A DNA stretch of 64,000 bases from Georgenia soli (GTDB lineage: Bacteria > Actinomycetota > Actinomycetes > Actinomycetales > Actinomycetaceae): NCBI RefSeq assembly GCF_002563695.1, contig NZ_PDJI01000004.1:3410001-3474000 (forward strand). The letters are read 5' to 3'. A model generated the notes under the pieces. It was given only the letters and a program-made list of their open reading frames with translations, did no database searches and was not told the origin of the DNA. The position numbers were made by a program, and so were the translations under genes. Numbering within the stretch: the first letter of the stretch is position 1; every line of letters begins with the position of its first letter. Below are positions 57,794 through 64,000 of this stretch, piece after piece.

Positions 57794-60712
57794 ATGCCCG
57801 CCCGTGACCAGCCCGAGACCGTGCAGATCGAGGGCCGCCGTCTGCGCGTGACGAACCTGTCGAAGGTGCTCTACCCGGAGACCGGCACCACCAAGGCCGA
57901 GGTGCTCGGCTACCTCGCCCGGATCGCGCCCGTGATGATCCCGCACTGCACCGGCCGGCCGGCCACGCGGAAGCGGTGGCCCGACGGCGTCGGGACGGCG
58001 GACCGGCCGGGAGAGTTCTTCTTCGTCAAGGACCTGGAGTCCTCGGCGCCGTCGTGGGTGGTGCGCGCCGACATCGAGCACTCCTCCGGGCCGAAGACGT
58101 ACCCCCTGGTCGACGACGCCGCGACGCTGGCCTGGCTGGGGCAGGTCGCCGCGCTCGAGGTCCACGTGCCGCAGTGGCGGTTCGGCTCCGACGGGCGCCC
58201 GCGCAACCCCGACCGGATCGTCCTCGACCTCGACCCCGGCCCCGGCGTCGGCCTCGCGGAGTGCGCCGAGGTGGCCCGGCTGGCCCGCACGCTGCTGCAG
58301 GGCATGGGGCTGAGCCCCGTGCCGGTGACGTCGGGGTCGAAGGGCATCCACCTCTACGCCGCCCTGGACGGCTCGCACACCTCCGACGAGATCAACGCCG
58401 TCGCCCACGAGCTCGCCCGGGTGCTCGAGGCCGACAACAAGGACCTCGTGGTCTCCGACATGAAGAAGTCGCTGCGCGGGGGGAAGGTGCTCGTCGACTG
58501 GTCGCAGAACAACTCCTCGAAGACCACCATCGCGCCTTACTCGCTGCGCGGGCGGCACCGGCCCACCGTCGCGGTGCCGCGCACCTGGGACGAGCTCGAC
58601 GGCGATCTCGAGCACCTCGAGTACCAGGAGGTCCTCGACCGCGTCGCGGAGTCCGGTGACCCGATGGCCGACCTCTACGGCGGCGGTGACGTGCCCTACG
58701 CGGACCCCGGCGAGCGCACCGCCGTCTCCGCCCGCCGCGCCACCGCCGAGCGGGAGATCGTCCAGGGCGGCGGGGTGGGGGCGCCGGGTCGGTCGGCGCT
58801 CGCCGTCGGGGACCGGCTGGCCCGCTACCGCGCCATGCGCGACCCCGCGCTGACGCCCGAGCCCGTGCCCGAGAGCGTCACCGGCAGCGGCTCCGAGCTG
58901 TCGTTCGTGATCCAGGAGCACCACGCCAGCCGCTGGCACCTCGACTTCCGTCTGGCCCACGCGGGCGTGCTGGTCAGCTGGGCACTGCCCAAGGGTGTGC
59001 CGGTGGACCCCCGGGACAACCACCTGGCCGTGCAGACCGAGGACCACCCCATGGAGTACGGCTCCTTCGAGGGCACGATCCCCAAGGGTGAGTACGGCGG
59101 GGGAGAGGTGCGCATCTGGGACGAGGGCACCTACGTGCTGGAGAAGTGGCACGAGGGCAAGGAGGTCATCGTCGCCCTCTCCGGACGGCCGGACGGCGGC
59201 CTCGCCGGGCCCGACGGCCCGGGCGAGGGCGCCCGGGTCGCACTCATCCGCACGGGTGGCCGCGGCGGCGCGGGGGAGGAGAACCACTGGCTCATCCACC
59301 TGATGGAGTCCAGCAGGGTCGCGCGGGTCTCGAAGCACGAGGGGCGCCGGAAGGGGAGCGCCGACGGCGATGCCGGCCGCTCCTCGAGTCCGACGAGCTC
59401 CTCGGGAAGGCGTGCGGAGAGACCGGAGAACGCCACTCTCCGCACCAGGGGTGCGAGCTCTGGCCGTCGTGGCAGCGGCGGCGCGGGCGACGCCGGTGCT
59501 CGCGATGGCGAGGCGGGTGGCCGTGCTGGTCGGGCCGGTGGCGCCTCCGGCGACGGGCGCGGTGCCGACGCGCGCGGCGGGAACGCGAGCAACGGCAGGG
59601 CGGCGGCCCGCCCTGCCGACGCGCGCGGCGTGAACGCGAGCAACGGCAGGGCGGCGGCCCGCCGGGAGGTGGCTCCGCCGTCGCCGATGATGGCGACGCT
59701 GGGGGACGAACGGGATCTCAGTGCCGGCGTCGACTGGGCCCTGGAGATGAAGTGGGACGGCGTCCGGGCGATCGTGGTGGTCGATGACGGCGACGTCCGC
59801 CTCGTCAGCCGCAACGGCAACGACGTCACTGCCCTGTACCCGGAGCTCTCCGACATCGCCACAGCCGTGACCGGCGCGACGAGCGCGGTGCTCGACGGGG
59901 AGATCGTCGCCCTCGACGAGCGGGGCAGGCCGAGCTTCTCCCGGCTGCAGCAGCGCTTCAACCTCACGCGCGACCGCGAGATCGCCCGCCTGGCGCAGAG
60001 CACGCCCGTGCACCTGATGCTGTTCGACCTCCTGGAGGCGGACGGGACGTCGTTCCTCCGCGAGACGTACGACGAGCGGCGGGCGCGCCTGCACGAGCTC
60101 GTCGACCCCGCGCGGAACCGGCGCGTGGAGATCCCCGACGCGTTCGACGGCGACGTCGAGGCCGCGATGGAGGCGTCGCTGCGGTGGGGGCTGGAGGGCG
60201 TCATGGCGAAACGGCGCGACTCCACCTACACGCCGGGCCGTCGCTCGCGCGCCTGGGTCAAGCTCAAGCATCTGCTCACCCAGGAGGCGGTGGTTATCGG
60301 CTGGCGCCCCGGCCAGGGCACGCGCGACGGCGCCGTCGGCTCCCTCCTGCTCGCGGTGCCGGACGACGACGGCGAGCTGCGCTACGCCGGCCGTGTCGGC
60401 TCCGGCTTCACCGAGCGGGAGACCCGGGACTGGGTCGAGGAGCTCCGGCGCATCTCCCGCAGGACCGCCCCGGCCGACGGCGTGCCGAAGCTCGACGCGA
60501 GGGACGCCCACTGGGTCAGTCCCGTGCGGGTGGCCGAGGTGGCGCTCTCGGAGTGGACCCCCGACGGGCGGATGCGGCACCCCCGCTGGCGCGGGTGGCG
60601 CCCCGACAAGGACCCGGCGGACGTGGTGGTCGAGCGGGCCCGACCCGAAGCGGATCGTCCCCAGGCCTGGTGGTCGGTCGTCCAGGTGGTCAGTCGTCCA
60701 GCACGAAGCTGA
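57794..60712 (+). CDS. ligD: ATP-dependent DNA ligase LigD (polymerase-phosphoesterase-ligase)
   Basis: A 972-residue NHEJ enzyme in the mycobacterial domain order. Residues ~15-300 are the archaeo-eukaryotic primase-type polymerase ('VLDLDPGPGVG' near 144, 'PVTSGSKGIHLYAAL'). Residues ~360-500 are the 3'-phosphoesterase ('FVIQEHHASRWHLDFRL', 'PKGEYGGGEV'). Residues ~635-965 are the ligase with Lys653 in MKWDGVRA as the AMP-accepting lysine. The linker has two 17-residue repeats (DARGGNASNGRAAARPA). It works with Ku, encoded 16 kb away. The 3' end overlaps the dodecin gene by 23 bases. Confidence 0.95.
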   Translation: MPARDQPETVQIEGRRLRVTNLSKVLYPETGTTKAEVLGYLARIAPVMIPHCTGRPATRKRWPDGVGTADRPGEFFFVKDLESSAPSWVVRADIEHSSGPKTYPLVDDAATLAWLGQVAALEVHVPQWRFGSDGRPRNPDRIVLDLDPGPGVGLAECAEVARLARTLLQGMGLSPVPVTSGSKGIHLYAALDGSHTSDEINAVAHELARVLEADNKDLVVSDMKKSLRGGKVLVDWSQNNSSKTTIAPYSLRGRHRPTVAVPRTWDELDGDLEHLEYQEVLDRVAESGDPMADLYGGGDVPYADPGERTAVSARRATAEREIVQGGGVGAPGRSALAVGDRLARYRAMRDPALTPEPVPESVTGSGSELSFVIQEHHASRWHLDFRLAHAGVLVSWALPKGVPVDPRDNHLAVQTEDHPMEYGSFEGTIPKGEYGGGEVRIWDEGTYVLEKWHEGKEVIVALSGRPDGGLAGPDGPGEGARVALIRTGGRGGAGEENHWLIHLMESSRVARVSKHEGRRKGSADGDAGRSSSPTSSSGRRAERPENATLRTRGASSGRRGSGGAGDAGARDGEAGGRAGRAGGASGDGRGADARGGNASNGRAAARPADARGVNASNGRAAARREVAPPSPMMATLGDERDLSAGVDWALEMKWDGVRAIVVVDDGDVRLVSRNGNDVTALYPELSDIATAVTGATSAVLDGEIVALDERGRPSFSRLQQRFNLTRDREIARLAQSTPVHLMLFDLLEADGTSFLRETYDERRARLHELVDPARNRRVEIPDAFDGDVEAAMEASLRWGLEGVMAKRRDSTYTPGRRSRAWVKLKHLLTQEAVVIGWRPGQGTRDGAVGSLLLAVPDDDGELRYAGRVGSGFTERETRDWVEELRRISRRTAPADGVPKLDARDAHWVSPVRVAEVALSEWTPDGRMRHPRWRGWRPDKDPADVVVERARPEADRPQAWWSVVQVVSRPARS
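59567..59668 (+). repeat. 51-bp tandem repeat inside ligD linker, two copies
   Basis: Two near-identical 51-base units (59567-59617 and 59618-59668) encode 17-residue repeats in the disordered linker between the phosphoesterase and ligase domains. Being in frame, the array can expand or shrink without breaking the protein. Confidence 0.85.
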
Positions 60713-60899
60713 CCTCGAGCACCACGTGGAAGCTGGTGATCTTCCCGTCGGTCAGCTCGACCTTCTGGTCCTTGATCCAGGCGCCGGAGACGTTGCGCAG
60801 CGTCTGGGAGGCTCGCTCCACCCCCACCCTGACGGCGTCCTCGAAGCTGGTGTCGGAACGGACGCTGATGGTCGTGACCCGTGCGACGGATGCAGCCAT
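60690..60899 (-). CDS. Dodecin family flavin-binding protein
   Basis: A 69-residue protein: 'ARVTTISVRSDTSFEDAVRVGVERASQTLRNVSGAWIKDQKVELTDGKITSFHVVLEVSFVLDD', the complete dodecin fold including the Trp that stacks on the flavin. Dodecins form hollow dodecamers that store riboflavin/FMN or CoA. Ends inside ligD on the opposite strand. Confidence 0.93.
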   Translation of the reverse strand: MAASVARVTTISVRSDTSFEDAVRVGVERASQTLRNVSGAWIKDQKVELTDGKITSFHVVLEVSFVLDD

Positions 60900-61027
60900 G
60901 TCTTCTCCTCGTTGAGCGGTCCTGTTGCGGAAGCACCATCGTGGGGCCGGGCGGCGGACCGCGCACGCGGTGAGGAGGGCCGCCCGACGTGGCGGTGCAG
61001 GCCCGCGGACCGGGCGACGTGATAGAC

Positions 61028-61555
61028 ATGCTCCTCGTGTCCCGGCATGCCTCCACCGTCAGCGTCCGTGAGGTCGCGTGGGACGACCCGGCCGCCGCCG
61101 GGCTCCGCGCCGCGATGAGCGAGGAGCTCGACCCCCGCCTCGCCGCCCACGAGACCCGCCTCGCCCCGGTCCTGGCGGCCCCGGCGGACGAGGTCGCCCT
61201 GACCCTCCTCATGGAGGACGACGGCGAAGCCGTGGCGTGCGGGTCCCTGCGCCGGCTGCCGGACGTCGTCGACGTCGACGGGGCGAGCGCCCGGCACGAG
61301 GTCAAGAAGCTCTACGTCGCTCCCGGCCACCGCCGTCGGGGTCTCGCCTCCCTGCTGCTCGCCGAGCTGCGCGGCGCGGCCGCGCAGGCGGGGGACGGCG
61401 CCCTGGTGCTGCACACCGCCACACCGATGCCGGAGGCCGTGGTGTTCTACCAGGAGCGCGGCTGGCGCGAGATCCCGCCGTTCGGCCGGTACGCCGACGT
61501 CGCGGACGTGAGCATCTGCTTCGGCGCGCCGACGGCAGGCCGGCTCGCCGACTGA
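61028..61555 (+). CDS. GNAT family N-acetyltransferase
   Basis: About 175 residues. 'EVKKLYVAPGHRRRGLASLLLAELRGAAAQAG' is the acetyl-CoA-binding motif A, and 'AVVFYQERGWREIPPFGRYADVADVSICF' the motif B end. Substrate unknown. ATG 61028 lacks a clear ribosome site; GTG 60989 or GTG 61040 are alternatives. Confidence 0.85.
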   Translation: MLLVSRHASTVSVREVAWDDPAAAGLRAAMSEELDPRLAAHETRLAPVLAAPADEVALTLLMEDDGEAVACGSLRRLPDVVDVDGASARHEVKKLYVAPGHRRRGLASLLLAELRGAAAQAGDGALVLHTATPMPEAVVFYQERGWREIPPFGRYADVADVSICFGAPTAGRLAD

Positions 61556-61565
61556 CGGCTCGGGC

Positions 61566-61665
61566 CGAGCTCCCAGTTGCTGGTTCGGCTCCGAGGTTGC
61601 TGGACGCTGGTTCGGCCCCGAGGCTGCTGACGCTGGCTCGGCCTCGAGCTGCCGGACGCCGGCTC
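61566..61665. repeat. Imperfect ~27-bp repeats between GNAT and allE
   Basis: Variants of GCTGGTTCGGCTCCGAGGTT recur three to four times with spacings of 26-29 bases. They fill most of the gap before the allE promoter region. No gene is seen in them. Confidence 0.6.
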
Positions 61666-61758
61666 GCCCGGAAAAGCCGTGCCCCGCTCCACCCGCGCTC
61701 CCGGACGGCGGCCGGCCCACGCGCACGGCAATCGCCCTCACCGTTGGGCCCATCGGAT

Positions 61759-61778
61759 CGTGGAAGGGTTGTTCCACG
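61759..61778 (+). promoter_or_regulatory. Palindrome upstream of allE (candidate operator)
   Basis: CGTGGAA (61759-61765) and TTCCACG (61772-61778) form a perfect 7-bp inverted repeat with a 6-base spacer, 61 bases ahead of the preferred start. Related in shape to IclR/AllR-type sites, but the regulator is not in the window. Confidence 0.5.
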
Positions 61779-61839
61779 ACGCGGAAGGCGTCATGATATG
61801 CAAGCAACAGAGTTCCCCGACGTAGCGGAGGTTCCCCGG

Positions 61840-62655
61840 ATGACGCAGACGCACTACTACTCCAACCCCGCCGGTCTCCCGCCGCAGACGGACCTGCTGA
61901 CGGACCGTGCCATCGTGACCGAGGCCTACACGGTCATCCCGCGGGGAGTGCTGCGCGACATCGTCACCAGCGTCATCCCGGATTGGACCGGAACCCGGGC
62001 CTGGATCCTCAACCGCCCCGTCGCGGGCGGGGCGACGACGTTCGCGCAGTACCTCATGGAGGTCGAGCCCGGGGGCGGCTCGGGCCGCCCCGAGGCGCAG
62101 CACACGGTCGAGGGCTTCGTCCTGGTCGTGTCCGGCGAGCTGACCGTGACGATCGAGGGGGAGACGCACGTCCTGGCTCCCGGCGGCTTCGCCTACGCGC
62201 CGGCCGGGGCCGACTGGCACGTGCGCAACGCCGGTGCCGCGCCCGCGCAGTTCCACTGGATCCGCAAGGCGTACGAGCCGCTCGAGGGTTACGTGGCCCG
62301 CCCGGTCTTCGGCAAAGAGCAGGAGCTCGAGCCGTTCCCCATGCCGGACACGGACGGGCGGTGGCGCACCACCCGGATGCTCCCCGTCGACGACCTCGCC
62401 TACGACATGCACGTCAACATCGTGACGTTCGAGCCCGGCGCGTCGATCCCGTTCGCCGAGACCCACGTCATGGAGCACGGCCTCTACGTGCTCGAGGGCA
62501 AGGCGGTCTACCGCCTCAACGGCGACTGGGTCGAGGTGCAGGAGGGCGACTACATGTCGCTGCGGGCGTTCTGCCCGCAGGCGTGCTACGCCGGCGGTCC
62601 GTCGAACTTCCGCTACCTGCTCTACAAGGACGTCAACCGCCAGATCGTGCTCTGA
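61840..62655 (+). CDS. allE: (S)-ureidoglycine aminohydrolase (bicupin)
   Basis: A 271-residue double-cupin enzyme that releases ammonia from (S)-ureidoglycine in allantoin breakdown. Cupin 1 is around 'VEGFVLVVSGELTVTIEGETHVLAPGGFAYAPAGADWHV'; cupin 2 has the metal-ligand block 'SIPFAETHVMEHGLYVLEGKAVYRLNGDWVEVQEGDYM'. The closing 'YKDVNRQIVL' parallels E. coli AllE. Start ATG 61840 with GGAGG eight bases upstream; ATG 61798 with GGAAGG adds 14 residues. No other allantoin gene is in the window. Confidence 0.92.
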   Translation: MTQTHYYSNPAGLPPQTDLLTDRAIVTEAYTVIPRGVLRDIVTSVIPDWTGTRAWILNRPVAGGATTFAQYLMEVEPGGGSGRPEAQHTVEGFVLVVSGELTVTIEGETHVLAPGGFAYAPAGADWHVRNAGAAPAQFHWIRKAYEPLEGYVARPVFGKEQELEPFPMPDTDGRWRTTRMLPVDDLAYDMHVNIVTFEPGASIPFAETHVMEHGLYVLEGKAVYRLNGDWVEVQEGDYMSLRAFCPQACYAGGPSNFRYLLYKDVNRQIVL

Positions 62656-62660
62656 GCGGC

Positions 62661-62699
62661 CCGGTCGCCCGCCGGCTCACTGGGTCGGCGGGCGACCGG
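62661..62699 (+). terminator. Hairpin terminator after allE
   Basis: A perfect 14-bp stem (62661-62674 with 62686-62699) with an 11-base loop, 5 bases after the allE stop. Its right arm overlaps the last codons of the convergent gene. Confidence 0.7.
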
Positions 62700-63453
62700 C
62701 ACGTGGCGTGGAGCCTGAGGGCAGCGGCTCGGTGGGCAGCAGCGGGCGCGGCTCCGACCCGTAGGCGCGCACGAGGTCCTCCGGCACGGCGCGCGCCAGC
62801 GCGACGAGCGCGGGCTCGACCCGCCCGACCTTGGTGAGGACCTCGGAGAGGTCGAAGCCCTTCTCCCACCACATCAGCGTCGAGCCGACGATGCGCAGCT
62901 GGGCGCCCTGCAGCTCCGGCCGGGCGAGCGCGTGCGCGAAACCGCCCTGCACGAGTGCCCTGGCGAACTCCGGGTCGGCCGAGGTGATGCGCCAGTGGTT
63001 GTCGATCTGCGGGTGGCCCACCGTGACGTCCTGGCCGCCCACGGCCGTGGCGAGCCCGGCGCGCGCGCCGCGCTCGAAGGCCACCTCCGGCAGGGACGCG
63101 GGCAGGTCGACCCCGACGACGAGGTGAGGCTTCTTCACCCGCGACCCGTCCGCGCGGATCTGGTCCGTCGTCAGGTACACGTACTCGAGGAAGAAGACCC
63201 GCAGCCCCGCGCGCTCGGCCACCATGATCTCGGCGGCGTAGTTGTCGCGGCCCGGCCGGAACGGCGGGCCCTGCCAGTCCTCCGTCCACATGTCCGCCGG
63301 GAAGCGCCGCCAGCCGCCCTGGCGGGAGAAGTCCTGCCGGTCGCTCGTGTACCTCTTCTCCCGGCGCATCTGCACCCACACGCCCACGGCGAGCACCGCG
63401 GCGACCAGGAGGACCAGGAGCGCCGTGGTCCCCGTGCTCAGCCCGTCGTCCAT
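62677..63453 (-). CDS. Hypothetical membrane-anchored protein, 258 residues
   Basis: One N-terminal transmembrane helix (GTTALLVLLVAAVLAVGVWVQM) followed by a basic stop-transfer segment and a soluble domain of ~220 residues ('GGWRRFPADMWTEDWQGPPF', 'EIMVAERAGLRVFFLEYVYLTTDQ', 'LRIVGSTLMWWEKGFDLSEVL'). The layout vaguely recalls DUF3137-type proteins, but I would not assign a function. The start overlaps the end of the upstream gene by 16 bases, so the two are coupled. Confidence 0.7.
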   Translation of the reverse strand: MDDGLSTGTTALLVLLVAAVLAVGVWVQMRREKRYTSDRQDFSRQGGWRRFPADMWTEDWQGPPFRPGRDNYAAEIMVAERAGLRVFFLEYVYLTTDQIRADGSRVKKPHLVVGVDLPASLPEVAFERGARAGLATAVGGQDVTVGHPQIDNHWRITSADPEFARALVQGGFAHALARPELQGAQLRIVGSTLMWWEKGFDLSEVLTKVGRVEPALVALARAVPEDLVRAYGSEPRPLLPTEPLPSGSTPRAGRPPTQ

Positions 63454-64000
63454 GCCGTCTCCCTCGTCGTGCCGCTGATCCGATGGTTCCCGCTGGCGTC
63501 GCGGGCGAGCGGGACGCCGCCCTGAGTGGGGGCGGCGTCCGGGGTGTGTGTGCCGCCGTGGAGGTCGTCGGGGTCGGCCGCCCGGCGGACGTCCTCGAGC
63601 AGCGACTCGACGTCGGGCAGCGACCGCAGCAGCGCGTCGAGGTCCGACCCGCTGATCGTCGTCGTCACGTCCACCGCGCCCGACTCGCCCGGTGCTGCCG
63701 GGAGCCGCACGGCGTGACGCAGGATGCCGGTGAGCGGGCCGCCGTCGCCGGCCCGCTCGAACCGCAGCACCCGCAGCAGCGGGCGCCCGTCGGGCAGGGT
63801 GACGTCCTCGACCTGCACCGCACCGACGCCGGCCTCGCGGTCGGCGTCCGTCAGCATCCGGTGGACGAGGTGCCGGTTGGCGGCGGCGTCCGTCCTCACC
63901 GCGGCGACCTCCAGCAGCATGAGACTGCCGCGCACGTCGGGCAGGTGCAGGTAGCGCGCCTGGACGTGGGGAGGCAGGGGGAGGGCCGCGACGGCGGTGA
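63438..64000 (-). CDS. Hypothetical protein (partial, N-terminus beyond window)
   Basis: The frame is open to the right edge and reads 'PHVQARYLHLPDVRGSLMLLEVAAVRTD' before an internal GTG, so the true start is outside the window. At least 187 residues are visible; 'NRHLVHRMLTDADREAGVGAVQVEDVTLPDGRPLLRVLRFERA' looks like a folded domain and the C-terminal ~60 residues are polar and Gly/Thr/Asp-rich. No family recognised. Probably co-transcribed with the membrane protein it overlaps. Confidence 0.65.
   Translation of the reverse strand, partial: TAVAALPLPPHVQARYLHLPDVRGSLMLLEVAAVRTDAAANRHLVHRMLTDADREAGVGAVQVEDVTLPDGRPLLRVLRFERAGDGGPLTGILRHAVRLPAAPGESGAVDVTTTISGSDLDALLRSLPDVESLLEDVRRAADPDDLHGGTHTPDAAPTQGGVPLARDASGNHRISGTTRETAWTTG

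Noticed and set aside
1..64000. tRNA, rRNA or replication-origin signals
   Set aside because: None was recognised by eye; a short tRNA gene could be missed without a covariance search.

Overview
The window is a very GC-rich, densely coded stretch of chromosome from an actinobacterium, most likely a member of the Micrococcales (Cellulomonas/Isoptericola/Georgenia-like). The evidence is a cydABDC cluster, an RNase E/G with very long Ala/Glu/Arg-rich tails, a DUF6318 lipoprotein, the rplU-rpmA-obgE ribosome-biogenesis block, F420-type luciferase-fold enzymes, a mycobacterial-type Ku/LigD end-joining pair and an SAM-IV-like riboswitch. The genus is inference; no rRNA or tRNA gene was seen.

Layout. 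1-5.5 kb: cydA-cydB-cydD-cydC on the minus strand (cytochrome bd oxidase and its maturation exporter). 6-9.8 kb: RNase E/G, ended by a strong hairpin. 9.9-11.4 kb: a less GC-rich pair of secreted proteins (DUF6318 lipoprotein, PKD-like protein). 11.5-14.7 kb: carbohydrate-type ABC importer without its ATPase. 14.8-16.7 kb: NAD(P)-binding protein, hypothetical protein and peptidase E. 16.8-24.4 kb: rplU-rpmA-obgE, an MFS symporter and an FAD oxidoreductase inserted before proB.

24.4-35.1 kb is the most interesting part. A seven-gene operon (peptide-type ABC importer, luciferase-like monooxygenase and two AhpD/CMD-fold proteins) is preceded by a 40-codon ORF with a poly-cysteine run. Downstream, a near-consensus promoter leads into an SAM-IV-like riboswitch, then a second Cys-rich short ORF, then another luciferase-family gene. 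I read this as a sulfur-starvation regulon for import and oxidative breakdown of an organosulfur compound, sensed through both cysteine and S-adenosylmethionine. The architecture is seen directly; the substrate is unknown.

35.3-37.3 kb: an IS3-family element (1360 bp, matching terminal inverted repeats) sits inside the remains of a DUF222/HNH endonuclease gene that still has a perfect SOS box upstream. 37.6-42.4 kb: ABC1/UbiB-like kinase, F420-dependent G6PDH-family enzyme, Ku and SoxR. 42.4-47.3 kb: a Cys-rich HTH regulator divergent from folE, a ferredoxin-reductase-like flavoprotein, a FolP2-like protein and a RibD-C reductase, an unusual pterin/folate cluster. 47.3-52 kb: two alpha/beta hydrolases, MarR with a palindromic operator facing an F420/NADP reductase-like gene, and an AAA+ ATPase. 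52-57.6 kb: a second peptide ABC importer. 57.8-64 kb: LigD, dodecin, GNAT acetyltransferase, ureidoglycine aminohydrolase (AllE), and two membrane/hypothetical proteins running off the right edge.

Start sites were chosen by eye from ribosome-binding sites and family alignments in memory, and no database search was possible.
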